A stretch of DNA of 64,000 nt from Moniliella sp. 'wahieum'. Its lineage: Eukaryota > Basidiomycota > Moniliellomycetes > Moniliellales > Moniliellaceae. The notes beneath the pieces were generated by a model that was not told the origin of the DNA, did not search any database, and saw only the letters and a list, made by a program, of their open reading frames with translations. Within the stretch, counting starts at the first letter, position 1; every line of letters starts with the position of its first letter. Of the stretch, positions 1 to 11,300 are shown piece after piece. The stretch lies in the NCBI GenBank assembly GCA_003971905.1, contig RSEE01000006.1:434001-498000 (forward strand), in the 5' to 3' direction. A program made the position numbers and the translations under genes.

Positions 1-879
1 GCCGGTGCCAGTGCCATGTTTGGACGGGCCCGGGCGTGGTGCAAGCCAGCGGAAGCGGCTGGACGGGACATGGATGCGTTTGAGGCGATGCTGCGCGGGT
101 TGACCAGGCCGACAAGGCCGTTCGCGCCCACGTTGTCGCGCAGCACGTGCATGCCACTCGGTCCACCTGAGGCTGAGGTCAGGCCTGATGCAGCCTACCG
201 CATTGGCCATGCCAGCTGACGCGTTGACGTACCGCGCCATTTGGCTGGACTAAGTATTACTTTTTCTTCTTTTCCTTTTTTTTTCTTTTTCGTTCTCGTT
301 TTCGGTCTTTGTCTCTCTCCCCTCTCTCTCTCTCTCTGTTGCGAACCCTGTGGGGGCCCAGCTTGCCTCCCTCCTGCTCCCCTCTGGAGCAGGGTATTGA
401 TGGGGCAGGCGGGCCCAAGCGTTCGTACCCACTACTGTTTTTTTCCTCCCCCCCCCCCTCTCTCCCTCTCTCTCCCTCTCCTGTCTCTCGTTCTCCCCCG
501 TGCCGTTTTACACCCTAGTTACTGTTGGTGCGGCGGGGGGGGGGGGGGGGCTGCGTCTTCCTCTCGCATATACTATTTTGCCTCGTCCTCGTGAGTCGGT
601 TTCCTGTTTTTTGTTTTTGGCTCTCGTTGCCCTCGTTGGCTTGAGGCCGGTGACCGGTGAGGGGATGACTAGTGACGCTCAGGCTGAGCACCTGTCTCCC
701 TCTCGATCGCGGGGTAGGGGCGGTGCCGCTCTGTGTCGTGCCCCACACTCGGTCTCGTGCCATTGCATCTCTTTCTTCTCCCTATCGCATTCGTCGCGGG
801 GGCAGGGCCTTTGGGCTTTGGGCACGCCGGTCGCTCTCCCTTGCCTCCCTCTCCTCGCCGTACTGGACAGACATCAGAT
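1..879. other. Non-coding, pyrimidine-rich region
   Basis: No gene can be supported here. The stretch from about 250 to 520 is almost pure T/C on the + strand, and a run of 16 G lies at 535-550. Short open frames exist on both strands but are low-complexity and resemble no family I recognise. Confidence 0.6.
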
Positions 880-1032
880 CGTGAGATGGTGAAACCCAGA
901 GGAAACCCTATGGAGTAGGGTGGAAGTCCTCGGGAGATGGAGATGTAGAGACCTAGCTACTAACTGTGCAAATGGCCTTAATGGGCGTCAGACGCACGCC
1001 GTACCAAGGGCAGCCCTTAGTTGGCCTACTAG

Positions 1033-1527
1033 GCGCGTATCTCTATATTACTCCACGCTATATGCAGCCCTGCTCCGCACTGGAGGCTGGACTCGTTTTC
1101 CCCGGCCGTGGGAGTCGCTCCAGCTACCGCGTTCTTCGGTCGTCGGATCCGCCATCCGGCCTACGTCACGGTGCATCCGCTCGCTAGCACTCGTCCCCCG
1201 GATCCAGCCATTGCCGCCGACGAGTACGCACTCGTTGCTGTTCTGCGGGACCGCATCGCCGAGCGCCGCGAGCTCCAGTAGAGTCGGACGAGGCACGCTC
1301 ATTTCGATGCCTCCATTCAGCGCATTCAGTTCATCACCGGCTCCTTGGTTCAGCAGCTGCTTGTTCGGCACACTTCGGACCATTTGGCGCCGTGTCCGCC
1401 AATGGACACCGCCTTTACGGGTCGACGGGGGGCGACAGGCACCGCCACGTATAGGTTGACCGACGCGACCGGCCTCGTTGTCTCCGAGATAGCCCTGGCT
1501 CCGTCCGCTCCCTTCTCCTCCGGATGA
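1033..1527 (+). pseudogene. Unrecognised degenerate open frame
   Basis: One + strand frame is open from 1033 to a TAG at 1279-1281 and then continues open to a TGA at 1525-1527. The translation has normal composition, with charged helical stretches such as RDRIAERRELQ before the stop and SIQRIQFITGSLVQQLL after it. It does not look like a chance GC-rich frame. No start codon, domain or family is recognisable. It could be a decayed transposon gag, or part of a gene whose other exons I cannot see. The neighbouring degenerate copia relic at 6.2-7.0 kb makes a mobile-element origin plausible, but this is inference. Confidence 0.25.
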
Positions 1528-1804
1528 TGTCGAGTCTTCCGTTGCCTATTCCTACGCAAGCTAAGGGGAGGGCATGGTAATATAGTTTCTGTCGCCACAC
1601 ACGCGGCTGGCTAGGTCTTCTTCATTTAGCTTTCCAGAAGGTTTTTTTCTTATTGGAGCAATGTCTGTATCTGCCTCACCACCACTGTATCCCGCTCCCA
1701 CTTATGCTCGATACTCCTTCTCTCTCTCTCCGCTATATCTCGCGTCTGCATCGTAGAGACTGTTGCGTCTCGCCTGCGTTCGACATACTCTTGCGTCGCT
1801 ATAC

Positions 1805-1905
1805 ACCATCATGCATGCAGCTGATCACGCATCATGCATCGCGCGTCCTACCCGACTCACCCCTATGTTCTGCCCCTAATGGGCTCCACTCTTGGAATAG
1901 ATCTT
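1805..1905 (+). repeat. LTR-like dispersed repeat, copy 1
   Basis: This stretch shares an ordered series of words with 6017-6112: a CATCATGCATG block, then TACCCGACTC, then CCCCTAT, then a CCTAA-GGGCTCC block, with similar spacing. Copy 2 carries an extended TATATATA at the CCCCTAT position, as in a core promoter, so the repeat may be the promoter part of an LTR. Both copies lie beside degenerate coding-like DNA. The retroelement assignment is inference. Confidence 0.4.
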
Positions 1906-2173
1906 CACAGCTTCTCTCTCTTTCTCCTCTCTGTTGACCTTTTGCATTCTTTAACAGTGCGCCCTTCCTTCTGGGTCAGATACCCCTACCCCATCATGGA
2001 CGTATCCAATCCATCTGCTTCTCTTCCTCCACCTCAGGTTACGGTTACCTAACAGTGGGACTTAGTAGTGCGCGCTTAGTATAGCACGTTACGCGTTACG
2101 AGATGCACTATGCCTCGCCTGGAAAAGACAGGGGCTCGAACAAAATAATAATTGCTGCAGTATACCGTAGGGT

Positions 2174-2262
2174 CATGATGCATGATGCATGACATGCATG
2201 ACACAGCTGTGACATGTGAATGTGGCATGTGACATGTGACATGTGATGGCATGTGACAGGTG
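2174..2262. repeat. GTGACATG / GATGCATG word array
   Basis: A cluster of overlapping ATGATGCATG and GTGACATGTG words. The GTGACATG core is seven-to-eight bases long and recurs in several other intergenic regions of the window. TCACATG on the opposite strand is an E-box-like bHLH core. Confidence 0.6.
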
Positions 2263-2686
2263 CCAGACGTCAAGGTTCGGGCAAACGAGCGGGAACGAGA
2301 CGTTACATGCATTACAAAAAATGCTGCCAAGGCGAGCGCTCACACAAGGCGAGCGGCCTGTGAGCGCCTGGACCTGAGGCCTGAAGCCCGGGACCTGGGG
2401 CCAGGCCTCAGCCTGCGGAGAGAGAGAATGCTGCCGCAGAGAGGAGGACAGGAAAAGGGGGGGGGGGGTCGCAGTCTATGTGGCACACAGGCCCTGTGCT
2501 TCTGGGCTACCTGCTACAGCGCTGCAAAACACCTGCCGACGCAAGCTATCCAAGGCTCTCCAGTATCCATCCCTCGTCGCGGCGGCGGCACGCGCCATCA
2601 CTTGTGCAAAACGTTCAACATTCAATATTCACAGGTTCCAGCCGCAGGCGGAGACCAGCTCGCGTTACGCGTTTGTTAACACGTCA

Positions 2687-2722
2687 TAACGCGCAACGCG
2701 CAACGCGCAACGCGCAACGCGT
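2687..2722. repeat. CGCAACG tandem repeat
   Basis: About four direct copies of a seven-base unit (CGCAACG) in tandem, ending at CGTATTAAC. The related words CGTTACGCG appear near 2090 and 2665. No function is evident. Confidence 0.7.
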
Positions 2723-3554
2723 ATTAACACAGTACGTTCATGTTTCACCGAGGTCAACCCGATCAAACGTTCAACGTTCAACACGTTCAACATAGTATAG
2801 GGGACCAAAGGCTGATGCGATAACTGATAAGGCCTAAGGCGTCTGTGGGTTACCAGCCTTACCAGCTTACCGGTTATTGTGCACGGGACCGCGGGTCACA
2901 TGTACCTGTTACACAACAGATGCAACTGAGTGCCAGCTCAGGGCCGTAACCATTTACTGATGATCGCTCCGTGGCAGTTGTGTGTGTATATGTCCAACAC
3001 CTCCGATATACAAAGAGGCACACGACATCGTAGTACGCTTGTTCAAAATGATTTCGATCCGAGAAACAACCAAAGTGGTTTCGAAAGACGCCTTAAACAC
3101 GGTGAGCAGGGCATTGAGAGGTGGTTGAGAAACGAGATGAGATGAGATCGATGACGCGCGATGACGAGACATGCCATCCTAGAGAGGATGGTTTGACAAA
3201 TACAGTCGTGTTCAGGCCTCGGACAGGCCTGACAACCCCCACCGTCACTTGTGGACGTTTTGGGGGACTCAAATTGGGAACGTTCAGGTCGTTGGGAAAA
3301 AATGTAAAATAAAGACCTCGAGGGACAAGGGCGCTCATTAGAGCAGCACCAAATCCCAGAGAGGGTTTAAAAATAAAGCCACGGCAATACGCAAGGAACA
3401 CGGCAGCGATAAGCACAAAACAAAAAGCACATATCCACACACGTGGGGCAGCAGGCGCAACTCTCATGAGAGCAAAACGAGCAAAATGAGCAATAAAACG
3501 CGGTCGAGAGAAGAGCATTCCTTGATTTCTTCTTCTTGAGCTTTACTCTCAATG

Positions 3555-4966
3555 TCATACGGTCGGAGGGTCCCAAGACATGTTGGGATGCTGGGAACGC
3601 ATATGAGTAGTAAAGTTATCTTTGCGGGAAAAGGTCTGACCGTCGAGCTTGCATTCGTACTCATCTGTAACCCAGGTCATTGGTGGTCAGCCTCATCCAC
3701 GTACAAGAGGAAGAAACGAGGAAGCTGAGGGGGGGTACATACGACGACCGCTGGCATGGCAAGATTTGGAATGGCGATCGAGGTGGTGGGCACGGCGATA
3801 CATTCTGCCGCATTCGCCGCATTGGAACTTGCGTTGGGCGGCTTCGCCCTTCTGTTTCCGCTCCTCCATCTCTTCTTCCTTGGTGGTGGGCACCCGTCGA
3901 CCCCGCCTCCGTTGGACGGGGTAGTCTGGCAGGACGCTCTTCTCGCCTTGGTCACTTGATTCTGCCATCGGGGTTCCCTCGACGCTCGGATGCAGCGGTT
4001 GAGCAGGGTAGGCCTGGCCAGCGTCTTCAAATGTGGCGGGGACTGTTGGGCTGGCAAAATGTCGGGGATCAGGGGAATCTCCTGTCCCACATTAAAGTCA
4101 CCGAAAGGGCCAAGGGGCCAATCATGCGCTTGTGTCGCGTGTGACACGTCCAACGGGTAGAGGTTCTCTTGGGGCAACACACTGGAAACCTGCGAAGAGA
4201 TGGTGGGAAACTCCTCTTCCAAGGCCAAGTAATTAGGAAGACTGATGCTCTCGGGGATAGCAGCCGGCTGGGGCAGGCTTGCTGGGCCGTGGGCAGACCG
4301 GAATCATAATCGATGTCTGGGCCCAATGTGTTGGGGGGTACAACATGTGTGGAAGTGCTGCTCATCGTTGGCAAGGCGGATGTGACGGAGGGGAAGGGCA
4401 GAGGCGCAACCGAGAAGGTGGCGTTCGCCTTCGATGGACATTTACACAATGTTGGGAGCGGCTGGGGCCCTTGCAATAAGCGGACAATGTAATGCGGGCA
4501 GGAACCGTCATTCGAATCAGGTGGCAAAAAGGTGGTAACAGATTGAGCATAAGGATCGTTCCGAACGCGTGCTGATTCATCGTAAGCGACAGCAGGAGTG
4601 GGCCTGAGGGCCCGCAGCGCCCCCGGTGTCGACCGATAACTCAGAGAGCGATACGTTGGACGACGCAGATCCAGGGTTGCTAAACTGTTGGGACCACGTT
4701 GAAGGGAAGAGTCCAAGCTGTTGGCTCAGGGGGGGGTAACCAAGGCGTTGTACCCCAGGAAAGGGAGGGGGTCATGGAGAATGTGTTGGAGTCATCGGTC
4801 TCAGAGTAGCTCCCTGCCGATGAGTAGGCACAACCCGAAGGCTCAGTCGGGGCAAGTCTGGAAGGGCCGAAGAGGTGGGCACAGGGAGGGGTGCTGTGTG
4901 TTGTTGAGAACTCGAGTAGTAACACTGTACTGGAAGGATGGGCGAAGGTGATGTAGAAAAGTTCAT
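3555..4966 (-). CDS. C2H2 zinc-finger protein, putative transcription factor
   Basis: The product probably acts as a nuclear DNA-binding regulator. The N-terminal ~350 residues are Ser/Pro/Thr-rich and low in complexity. Near the C terminus a basic KEEEMEERKQKGEAAQRKF stretch leads into a good C2H2 finger (CGECGRMYRRAHHLDRH followed by SKSCH). A 78-nt GT-AG intron (3665-3742) then joins in phase to a second finger-like segment, ECKLDGQTFSRKDNFTTHM, which keeps both His but lacks the second Cys. The stop is at 3555-3557. The start at 4966 (MNFSTS) is a guess; the same frame is open to an ATG at 5119, which would include a Pro run coded by the long C tract. At least two frame changes occur upstream of the finger, one near 4050. 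No specific orthologue is recognised. Confidence 0.6.
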
Positions 4967-5032
4967 GATGGTATGGTAGCGAGGGATGCGGACGGAGAGT
5001 TGGTGGGATGTTGGTTTGGGCAGGTTAAAAAA

Positions 5033-5051
5033 GGGGGGGGGGGGGGGGGGG
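5033..5051 (+). repeat. Poly-G tract (19 G)
   Basis: Uninterrupted run of 19 G following an A run, about 70-85 bp upstream of the zinc-finger gene's likely start on the other strand. Similar 16-G runs occur at 535-550 and 39267-39282. Confidence 0.9.
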
Positions 5052-6016
5052 TTCAGAAAGGGGGAGCCGCTGTATATGTGCGATCTGGCTGTGGGGGGAG
5101 ATGGGGTGGTGGCAGACAAGATGGTCTAGGCCCACGTGGGAGGCCACAACCGCTGTCCGCCGGTACTTGCGGCGCCGGCTCCTACGGGATGTGCTATCCC
5201 GCCCGGCTGCAGGAGCCGGGGTAAGCTAACAGGGTGCGGGGGACGGGTGACATAGTGACAAGTGGCCGGTGACCGGTTGCGCCAGGTAACTGGTGACTGG
5301 GCCGTGGGGGGCTATGGTATGTGACAGGTGACCTATGACATGCGGCACACCCATCGTTCCAGCGACAGCGCGGGCCGGGGCAGAGAGTGCTCGCACTATA
5401 TTATTGCCCGAAGAGTACGTATCGATTCGAAGTGCTAGACGCACTGCCTCGCCGCAGCCCAGATGTCAAAGGCCGCTCACCGCTCACCGCTCACGGGTGA
5501 TTCCATCCGATGCGTGTTGGGATCCGGTAATTCCCACCCACCATCATCGCGATGTCATCGATCTTTCGGTGAACCCTCCCCCCCCCCTAACCATTCTCCA
5601 TCCACCCCCCTAATGAGCCTCATGTTAACTCAAATAGCCCAGCCTTGTCGTAGAAGGACCTCATACTGCGTGGTCTGGTGCTTTTTTTGATGGCCTGGGC
5701 TCCATCCTCCTCTCAGTCGCCACCGAGAAGCGTTGCTTGAGAGTAGAGCGCCACCCTGTGTGAGATATGGTCATGATAAGGCACCAAAAATGCAATGGCG
5801 CATATGCACAAGGACTACAGAGGTGTGATTGATCTCTCATATCTGACTGAAGGTCAGGGACAGACAGTCCGCCGAGGCTATGTGCAACAATATGCCGCCG
5901 CCGCGCCACCCCCGCACGACCGCCGAGACGATGAATATGTTGATGTGCTCTGTTAGAGAATAAATTAGTTTGTCCGGGGAACGAATGTGTCGGGGGGGCA
6001 AAATTATGTTAGCACC
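5052..6016. other. Intergenic, no gene seen
   Basis: The stretch holds GTGAC-type words between about 5240 and 5345 (mixed with CCGGTGACCGG palindromes) and a C run near 5578. No reading frame with family resemblance is found. Confidence 0.5.
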
Positions 6017-6112
6017 ACATCATGCATGTGACTGTGTTGATACGCATCACACCTGCCGCTGTTCTACCCGACTCTCCCCTATATATATTCTGTGCCCTAA
6101 AGGGCTCCTCCT
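6017..6112 (+). repeat. LTR-like dispersed repeat, copy 2
   Basis: This is the diverged partner of 1805-1905, with the same order of words (CATCATGCATG, TACCCGACTC, CCCCTAT, GGGCTCC). Here CCCCTATATATATTC forms a clear TATA-like element. It lies about 130 bp upstream of the copia-like coding relic on the same strand, which fits the promoter half of a decayed 5' LTR. Confidence 0.4.
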
Positions 6113-6239
6113 TTGCCACCGGTCCATCCTTCTCTTCTTTCTCATCGGCTCACCCAGGTCAAACTTGAGAGTGACCTGTGATGCCAGTCCGGCCTCGACA
6201 GAATCCTTATTAAGCCTGCCGCGCACGAGACGGCGTGAA

Positions 6240-7037
6240 TGTCCCTTGCCCGCATCTAGCGGGTCGTGGGCATGGGGGAAATGGTTGGACTCCCGCTTAG
6301 CGTACGTGCCTGGACAGTTCTTTTGCAATTGCTGGCCTGGTCCAAATCGCATGAAAGAGTAACAACTCTAGAGCAAGACCTGGAGCCAAGCGCTGCAGTT
6401 CCTGAACAAAGGTCTCGAGGATACATTGCTCGTCATCACCATACAAGATGTTTCCTCGCACAAGGGAAAGGAGGGGGAGGGGGGGCGTGCGTAGAGCGCA
6501 CGGGTACATCTGTGGTCTACATCCCAACGGCAGACACGCAGTGGCCTAATGCTGGTCGCTGCATCCGGGGTTGAAGGACATGTTAACGTCACGTAGCTTA
6601 TCATCCCAATGCTTCCCTTCCGGCCACAGAACAGTTATAGCCGCTACGCCCACACGCAGGAGGAGCGATCCGACCCCCCCCGACGTACTCACGAACCCGC
6701 ATGCGGACGTACTCTTTTTCGCCTCTGGTCTTACAAGCATCCCACAGCCAATTACCTCTACCGAGAGCACGCAGAAAGGCCCGGTATCTCCTGTCTCTTT
6801 CACGCTCCTGATCGGTCTGGTCGCCAGTAGGAACTGGCGGCAGCCCTAGTATCACAGGGGTCTCGCTACCACCCACCTCTGCGTTTCACCTCCATAACCT
6901 GGTCGTTGACAGCGGCATGACGCCGAGCATGGCCCGCTGCCCCAACGAGTTCATTTCCTCAAACGACGGGGTGTGGGTTGAGTTGGATGTGGCACGTTCG
7001 GAAGCTTGCGGCGATCAATATGTTGTGGGGTTGTGAA
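6240..7037 (+). pseudogene. Relic of a copia-type retroelement (gag end and protease)
   Basis: From about 6840 to the TGA at 7035-7037 one + frame is open. It reads like a copia protease region: SAFHLHNLVVDSGMTPSM, with the catalytic D-S-G triad, then an acidic stretch ending DQYVVGL. The intact element at 15.3-20.3 kb has the matching motif LYDSGAFPS. Upstream, a different frame near 6385-6480 reads QALQFLNKGLEDTLLVITI and is gag-like. Frames are broken by stops and no integrase, RT or RNase H follows, so it is a dead fragment. The LTR-like repeat at 6017-6112 may be its promoter end. It is not a close copy of the intact element. Assignment rests mainly on the DSG context. Confidence 0.4.
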
Positions 7038-8395
7038 GCAGGTCCGACTCCCGCCTTCCACAGTTCAAACTGAATGCATCCGTTTGCTTTTTGTACCACG
7101 CCGAGGAAGAAGGGGAGCATAGCCTAGGGGGAAAACAGGGTCTAGAACAAATCAGACGGCCAGACAACTCGGTGGCAAATGGTGACCAATAAGTCATGGG
7201 GTCTGATCCCGACAATGCTATGCCGCAATTGTTTTGTTTGCTATTATGCGACCGCATTGCCAATGTGTGACCGTGTCGGCGCGCTGGGTGCCCCCTCCCC
7301 GTTTGAGCGTTGCAACGACCGTCCCCTCCGCCACGCCGCTCCGAGGTAGAATACCGGTGCACAGATGATGGTGTGCATTGCATTGCACATGCGCTACAGA
7401 GGCTATAGTAGAGAGCATTCGTGCCCTCCAGGAAGGAGTGCACCGGAAGGACCCGGGCTTGGGCTGCCGGCACCACGATCCCAGTGTGGCGCCTGTGATA
7501 GTGATGAGCCGATCGTGGCGCGGGGTAAAATGCATGGTGCGGCTGCGGGGGCGGGGGCTGTGTGCGGATGGTCGATGATGGCTGGTGCATGATGGCTGGT
7601 GCGTGATGGTGGGGTTGCTTGCTGCGCCCTGGGGCCCCCGGCAGGCGGCAGGGGGGGCGGGGGCCGCAGGAGTGTGGAGCACAGTGGCGCCGTGCTGGCG
7701 CGGGTAGGGTTGGGCCGCAGGGGCGAGAGGGGCGGTGCGGTGCGGTGCGGAGCGTGTGATGGGGGGCCAGCACGGCGCGAGTGTGAGGCGCCCAGACGTG
7801 ATGGCTGCGGGTGTGGCTGGCTGCCTGGGGGGAAGCAGGCTGGGGCAGGACGGGCGGCATGTACGCTGGCCTGCGTGCGCTTGCCGTCGGCGCTGGCCTG
7901 CCACCAACTCCCCCCTCGTCGTCCTCGTCGCCGTCGCCGTCGCCGTCGCCACCGCCACGCCACTGCCACCACCATCGTCGCCACTCTCGTCGCCACTCTC
8001 GCCTCCTGTCGCCGCCATCCCTATCGCCCCGCCGCCCGCTCTTTCGCCCCGCCCCCACCACGTCTGCGCGTTGCTGCTGCCGCGATGGTCCGCTGGGGAC
8101 CCGCCGGCGCGATGCCAACAAGGGCTCTCTCTGCCATCATCTCTCCTGTCCCCCTCTGGTGTCGCTGAAGAGCCGCCACACCTCATCTCCTCGTCCCAGT
8201 CCGCCCGCCCCCGTGCCCAAACCGTCCTGCCCTCCCCGGCACATCGCACCCCCACCTCCTCGCTCACTCCCTGCCCACCCGCATCCCCCTCCCCTCCCTG
8301 CACCACCGTGCCACAGCGCCTGTTCGTTCTGCTAGTGTCACGCAGATCGCCCAACATGCCCACCAGGCACAGCAGGGCCTCCCCCCGATGCGCCG
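7038..8395. other. Intergenic or 5' leader of the RhoGAP gene
   Basis: GC-rich DNA with a CGT/CGC trinucleotide microsatellite (about 7915-8000). Long open frames exist on both strands here, but they are Arg-, Ala- or Pro-rich composition artefacts. A frame reading ASVTQIAQHAHQAQQG just before 8390 suggests that the RasGEF-PH-RhoGAP coding sequence may begin further upstream than 8396, with a frame slip between. Confidence 0.4.
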
Positions 8396-11300
8396 ATGCG
8401 CCCCGCTGTGCACCTGCTCGCGCCATCAACCTCATCTACCTCTGTGTCCGCTCACTCGGCTCCTCCTCCTTCCATCTCCGCCCCCGCCGACTTGATTGCC
8501 ACGGCCACCGCATCAGCTGCCCCCAGTGGACGTAGCCCCTCGGCGCTGAATCTCTTTCTCTCACGCGCTCGTGGGGCGCTAGGTGGAAGCATCAGTGTCT
8601 CCGCACCCTCATCCATGAGCAACCCTTTTGGCACGGCCGAACACGAAATACCCCTCTCCCCTCAAACGAACAGTCGCTTGGAGGATGTCTCTGGGCGCGC
8701 CTCTGCCGATTGGGATCATTCCCACAGCGCCGGCCTTGGCGTCTCTCTTCTTCCCACCAGGTCCATGCCCACCGTACAGGAATCTGCTCCTGGAGACTCC
8801 ACTTTCCCCCCACGTCCTCATCCACGACGCACGGCTACGCACATACCACGTCCGATCACTATCTCGCCATCAACACGGCGCCTGATGCCCCTTTTGCCTC
8901 TTCAGGTTCCCTTACTACGGATAGCCCCACATCGCCCAATTCACCCTCAGCTGTGCCGTCTCTTGGTCCCCCGCCAACCAAGCGCCCATTTCTTTCTGGA
9001 AGACGAGACCGCAAGCTCAGTGCTGCCTCGGCCTCGGTCCGCAGTGGCCTCTCCTTGCTCTGGAGGTACGGGGGTGGTTGCTGGAAGTGTCAGCTCAGGA
9101 AACTCACCGCTCGGCGCGCCTCAGCGTAGCTTTAGCCAGAGCAGTTTGTTGGATAACTGCCTCCTCCCGACAGACCACCTACTGCCTCGCCCAACCCAGG
9201 TTCGGAGTCGCAGGACGCGCAAATCCAACCCACAGTTTCAACTAATTTCGCTGGTCTGAACGGGCGTCCGTTTGGGACGACTGCGACGTCCCCGTCTGCA
9301 GGAGGTGGAGGTAGCGACCCTTATCCAGGAGCGCAAGACTCTATCCCACAGCCTTCAGTTGCTAGGGTAGAGCACTCTCTCCGCAGCCCGGGACCGTTCC
9401 GCGGGCTTCCAGCCCGGTGCCTCTTTCGCGGTCTAACCGGCCTGCCTCGCCACTCATGTCACAGCCCACGCTGAATACGGACATGCCCCACTTCGCGCGG
9501 CCGCACCGCCGGTATGCGTACCCACTTGCTGTCCTCCGCAGCCTGGCTCATTCCCACAGCTGTCCGTGTTTCGCATGAGCACGACGAGGTGCGTCATGCT
9601 CGTGCGGTGAGTCTGGGAGGCGCACGCAGTGGTAGCTCTCGCACCATGACTGCCGGTGTGCCATCGCCTCGCACGCCGTCGGCGGTCCATCAACCCGTCT
9701 CTCTCTTCCGCCTCTTCCCGCTCCCCCGCCTCTTTCCTCGGGGAAGGAGGGGGCTTTGGAGTACCCCTCCAACTGACTCGCCTCTCAACCACACGGCACT
9801 TTCAGCACCATCCTCTACGGCCTCCCAGACGCGGAAACCTTCCAGGATGCCTTTTGGTACCCGAGTTGCGGCTTCTCCTCCGCCTAACACTCCTGGGCTT
9901 CTACCCGCTGGGCAGAGGTCTGCATCCCACGCATTGATCCAAGCCCAGTCTGCCAGTCCTCCCGACAAGAGGAAGATCTTCTCCATTTCCCCAGTACAAG
10001 CGAGGAACCGCCCCCCGTCCATCCCCTAGGTGGGTGGACACATTCACAGCACCACCAATCTGGGCACCCCTATGTCTTCATCTCAGGGAGCTTCTCAAGG
10101 CACACATAATCCCCGGGCCCAATCTCTTGCGTGGGGGTCAAATTACCACATCCAACCCCCCGGCCCCGTCACGCTCGTCGCCCAGCGGGATCGCCTTTCA
10201 CCGTGCCCTCTCCGGCCCTCCAGCCGGCATCCCAACCGTTCGAGGTGGGGCGCTGGTCCTTCCTATACCTCTACCGCGACCTCGGGCCCGGGAAACGGGG
10301 GCCTTGGTAGTCCTGCTTCCCTCCCCCAAACCAACTCAACCCGTTCTCGTGGTGCCTTTGCCTGCGGGTGCAACGTTTCAAGGCTTGCTCAGCCGACATC
10401 GAGATGCAGACGAGGGGCATCATTGGTACAATTCACATGCGTTGGGCCACGATAAAGACGGTGACGACGATGTCGACCCCCTCGCTCGTTTTCCTCAGTC
10501 TGAAAAGGACGTGTCAAAAGGATGGAAGCCATATCGTGTATTGCTCACGGAAGGAGGTCAACTCCAGTTCTACAAACCTCCTTCGGGGATGCAAGATGTG
10601 GTGCTTGGCCTGTTCCCTACTTCGGTAGTCAAATCCAGGGCGATCCGTGCGCAGTCTCCCCCACCGAAGACGAGTGAACCCGTTCCTGCACTGGCGGATG
10701 TGGTTTCGGGTCAAGCAACTTTGGATGCTTCCCGTCTCTCGGCATCGGGCCTTACCGCCCAAGCCCTCCTAGCTGCCACTGGTTCCACGGGAACGGGCTT
10801 AGGCAACGTGCACGATGAGACAAAGCAAGCAGAACAATGGCTTGGTTCAGCAGATTCGCTCCCGGACATGGCTCGCAAGTTTGTTGGTATCCTCTCAGCA
10901 ACTGCATACTAAAGAGGTTGAGCGTGCTGCGCGTCAGTTCTGCTTTTGCGATTTTGCGGCGGGAAGTTATTCTGTTTTGTCTGCCGCCACTGAAGGGCTG
11001 GCCCAGCTAAGGCCAGATGAGGAGGTGCAAATAACGCCTACACGCAGCTCGGTGAGGGAGAAAACGCGCCTACCCGGCACATTTGGTACGTTACCTATCT
11101 CTTCCGGGGCGCTGTGATACTAACATGAATATAGTCGCAGGCTGTGAGTGCCGTGCCCGTGGGCAGGTCCTTTTGAATGCAATGCGAGCGGAGATGGTCC
11201 CTCCTTCGCAGTGGGAAGATACACTGGAAGCCGTGACCTCCTATCGCACGATGTGGTATGCCGTGCCCGAGTGGGTGTAGAACAGAGATGTCGTGGGGTT

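Larger units (their letters stand above)
1560..3554. other. Repeat-rich intergenic DNA
   Basis: No coding region can be supported. The stretch contains an LTR-like repeat copy (1805-1905), an array of GTGACATG-type words (2174-2262), a CGCAACG tandem array (2687-2722) and GTTCAAC words near 2767-2792. The 3' end of the zinc-finger gene on the - strand lies just beyond it. Confidence 0.55.

Noticed and set aside
7015-8435. Long overlapping - strand open frames (about 370-400 codons)
   Set aside because: Both are Arg/His/Pro/Ala-rich shadows of a CGT/CGC microsatellite region and the RhoGAP 5' region; two frames open at once is a composition effect.
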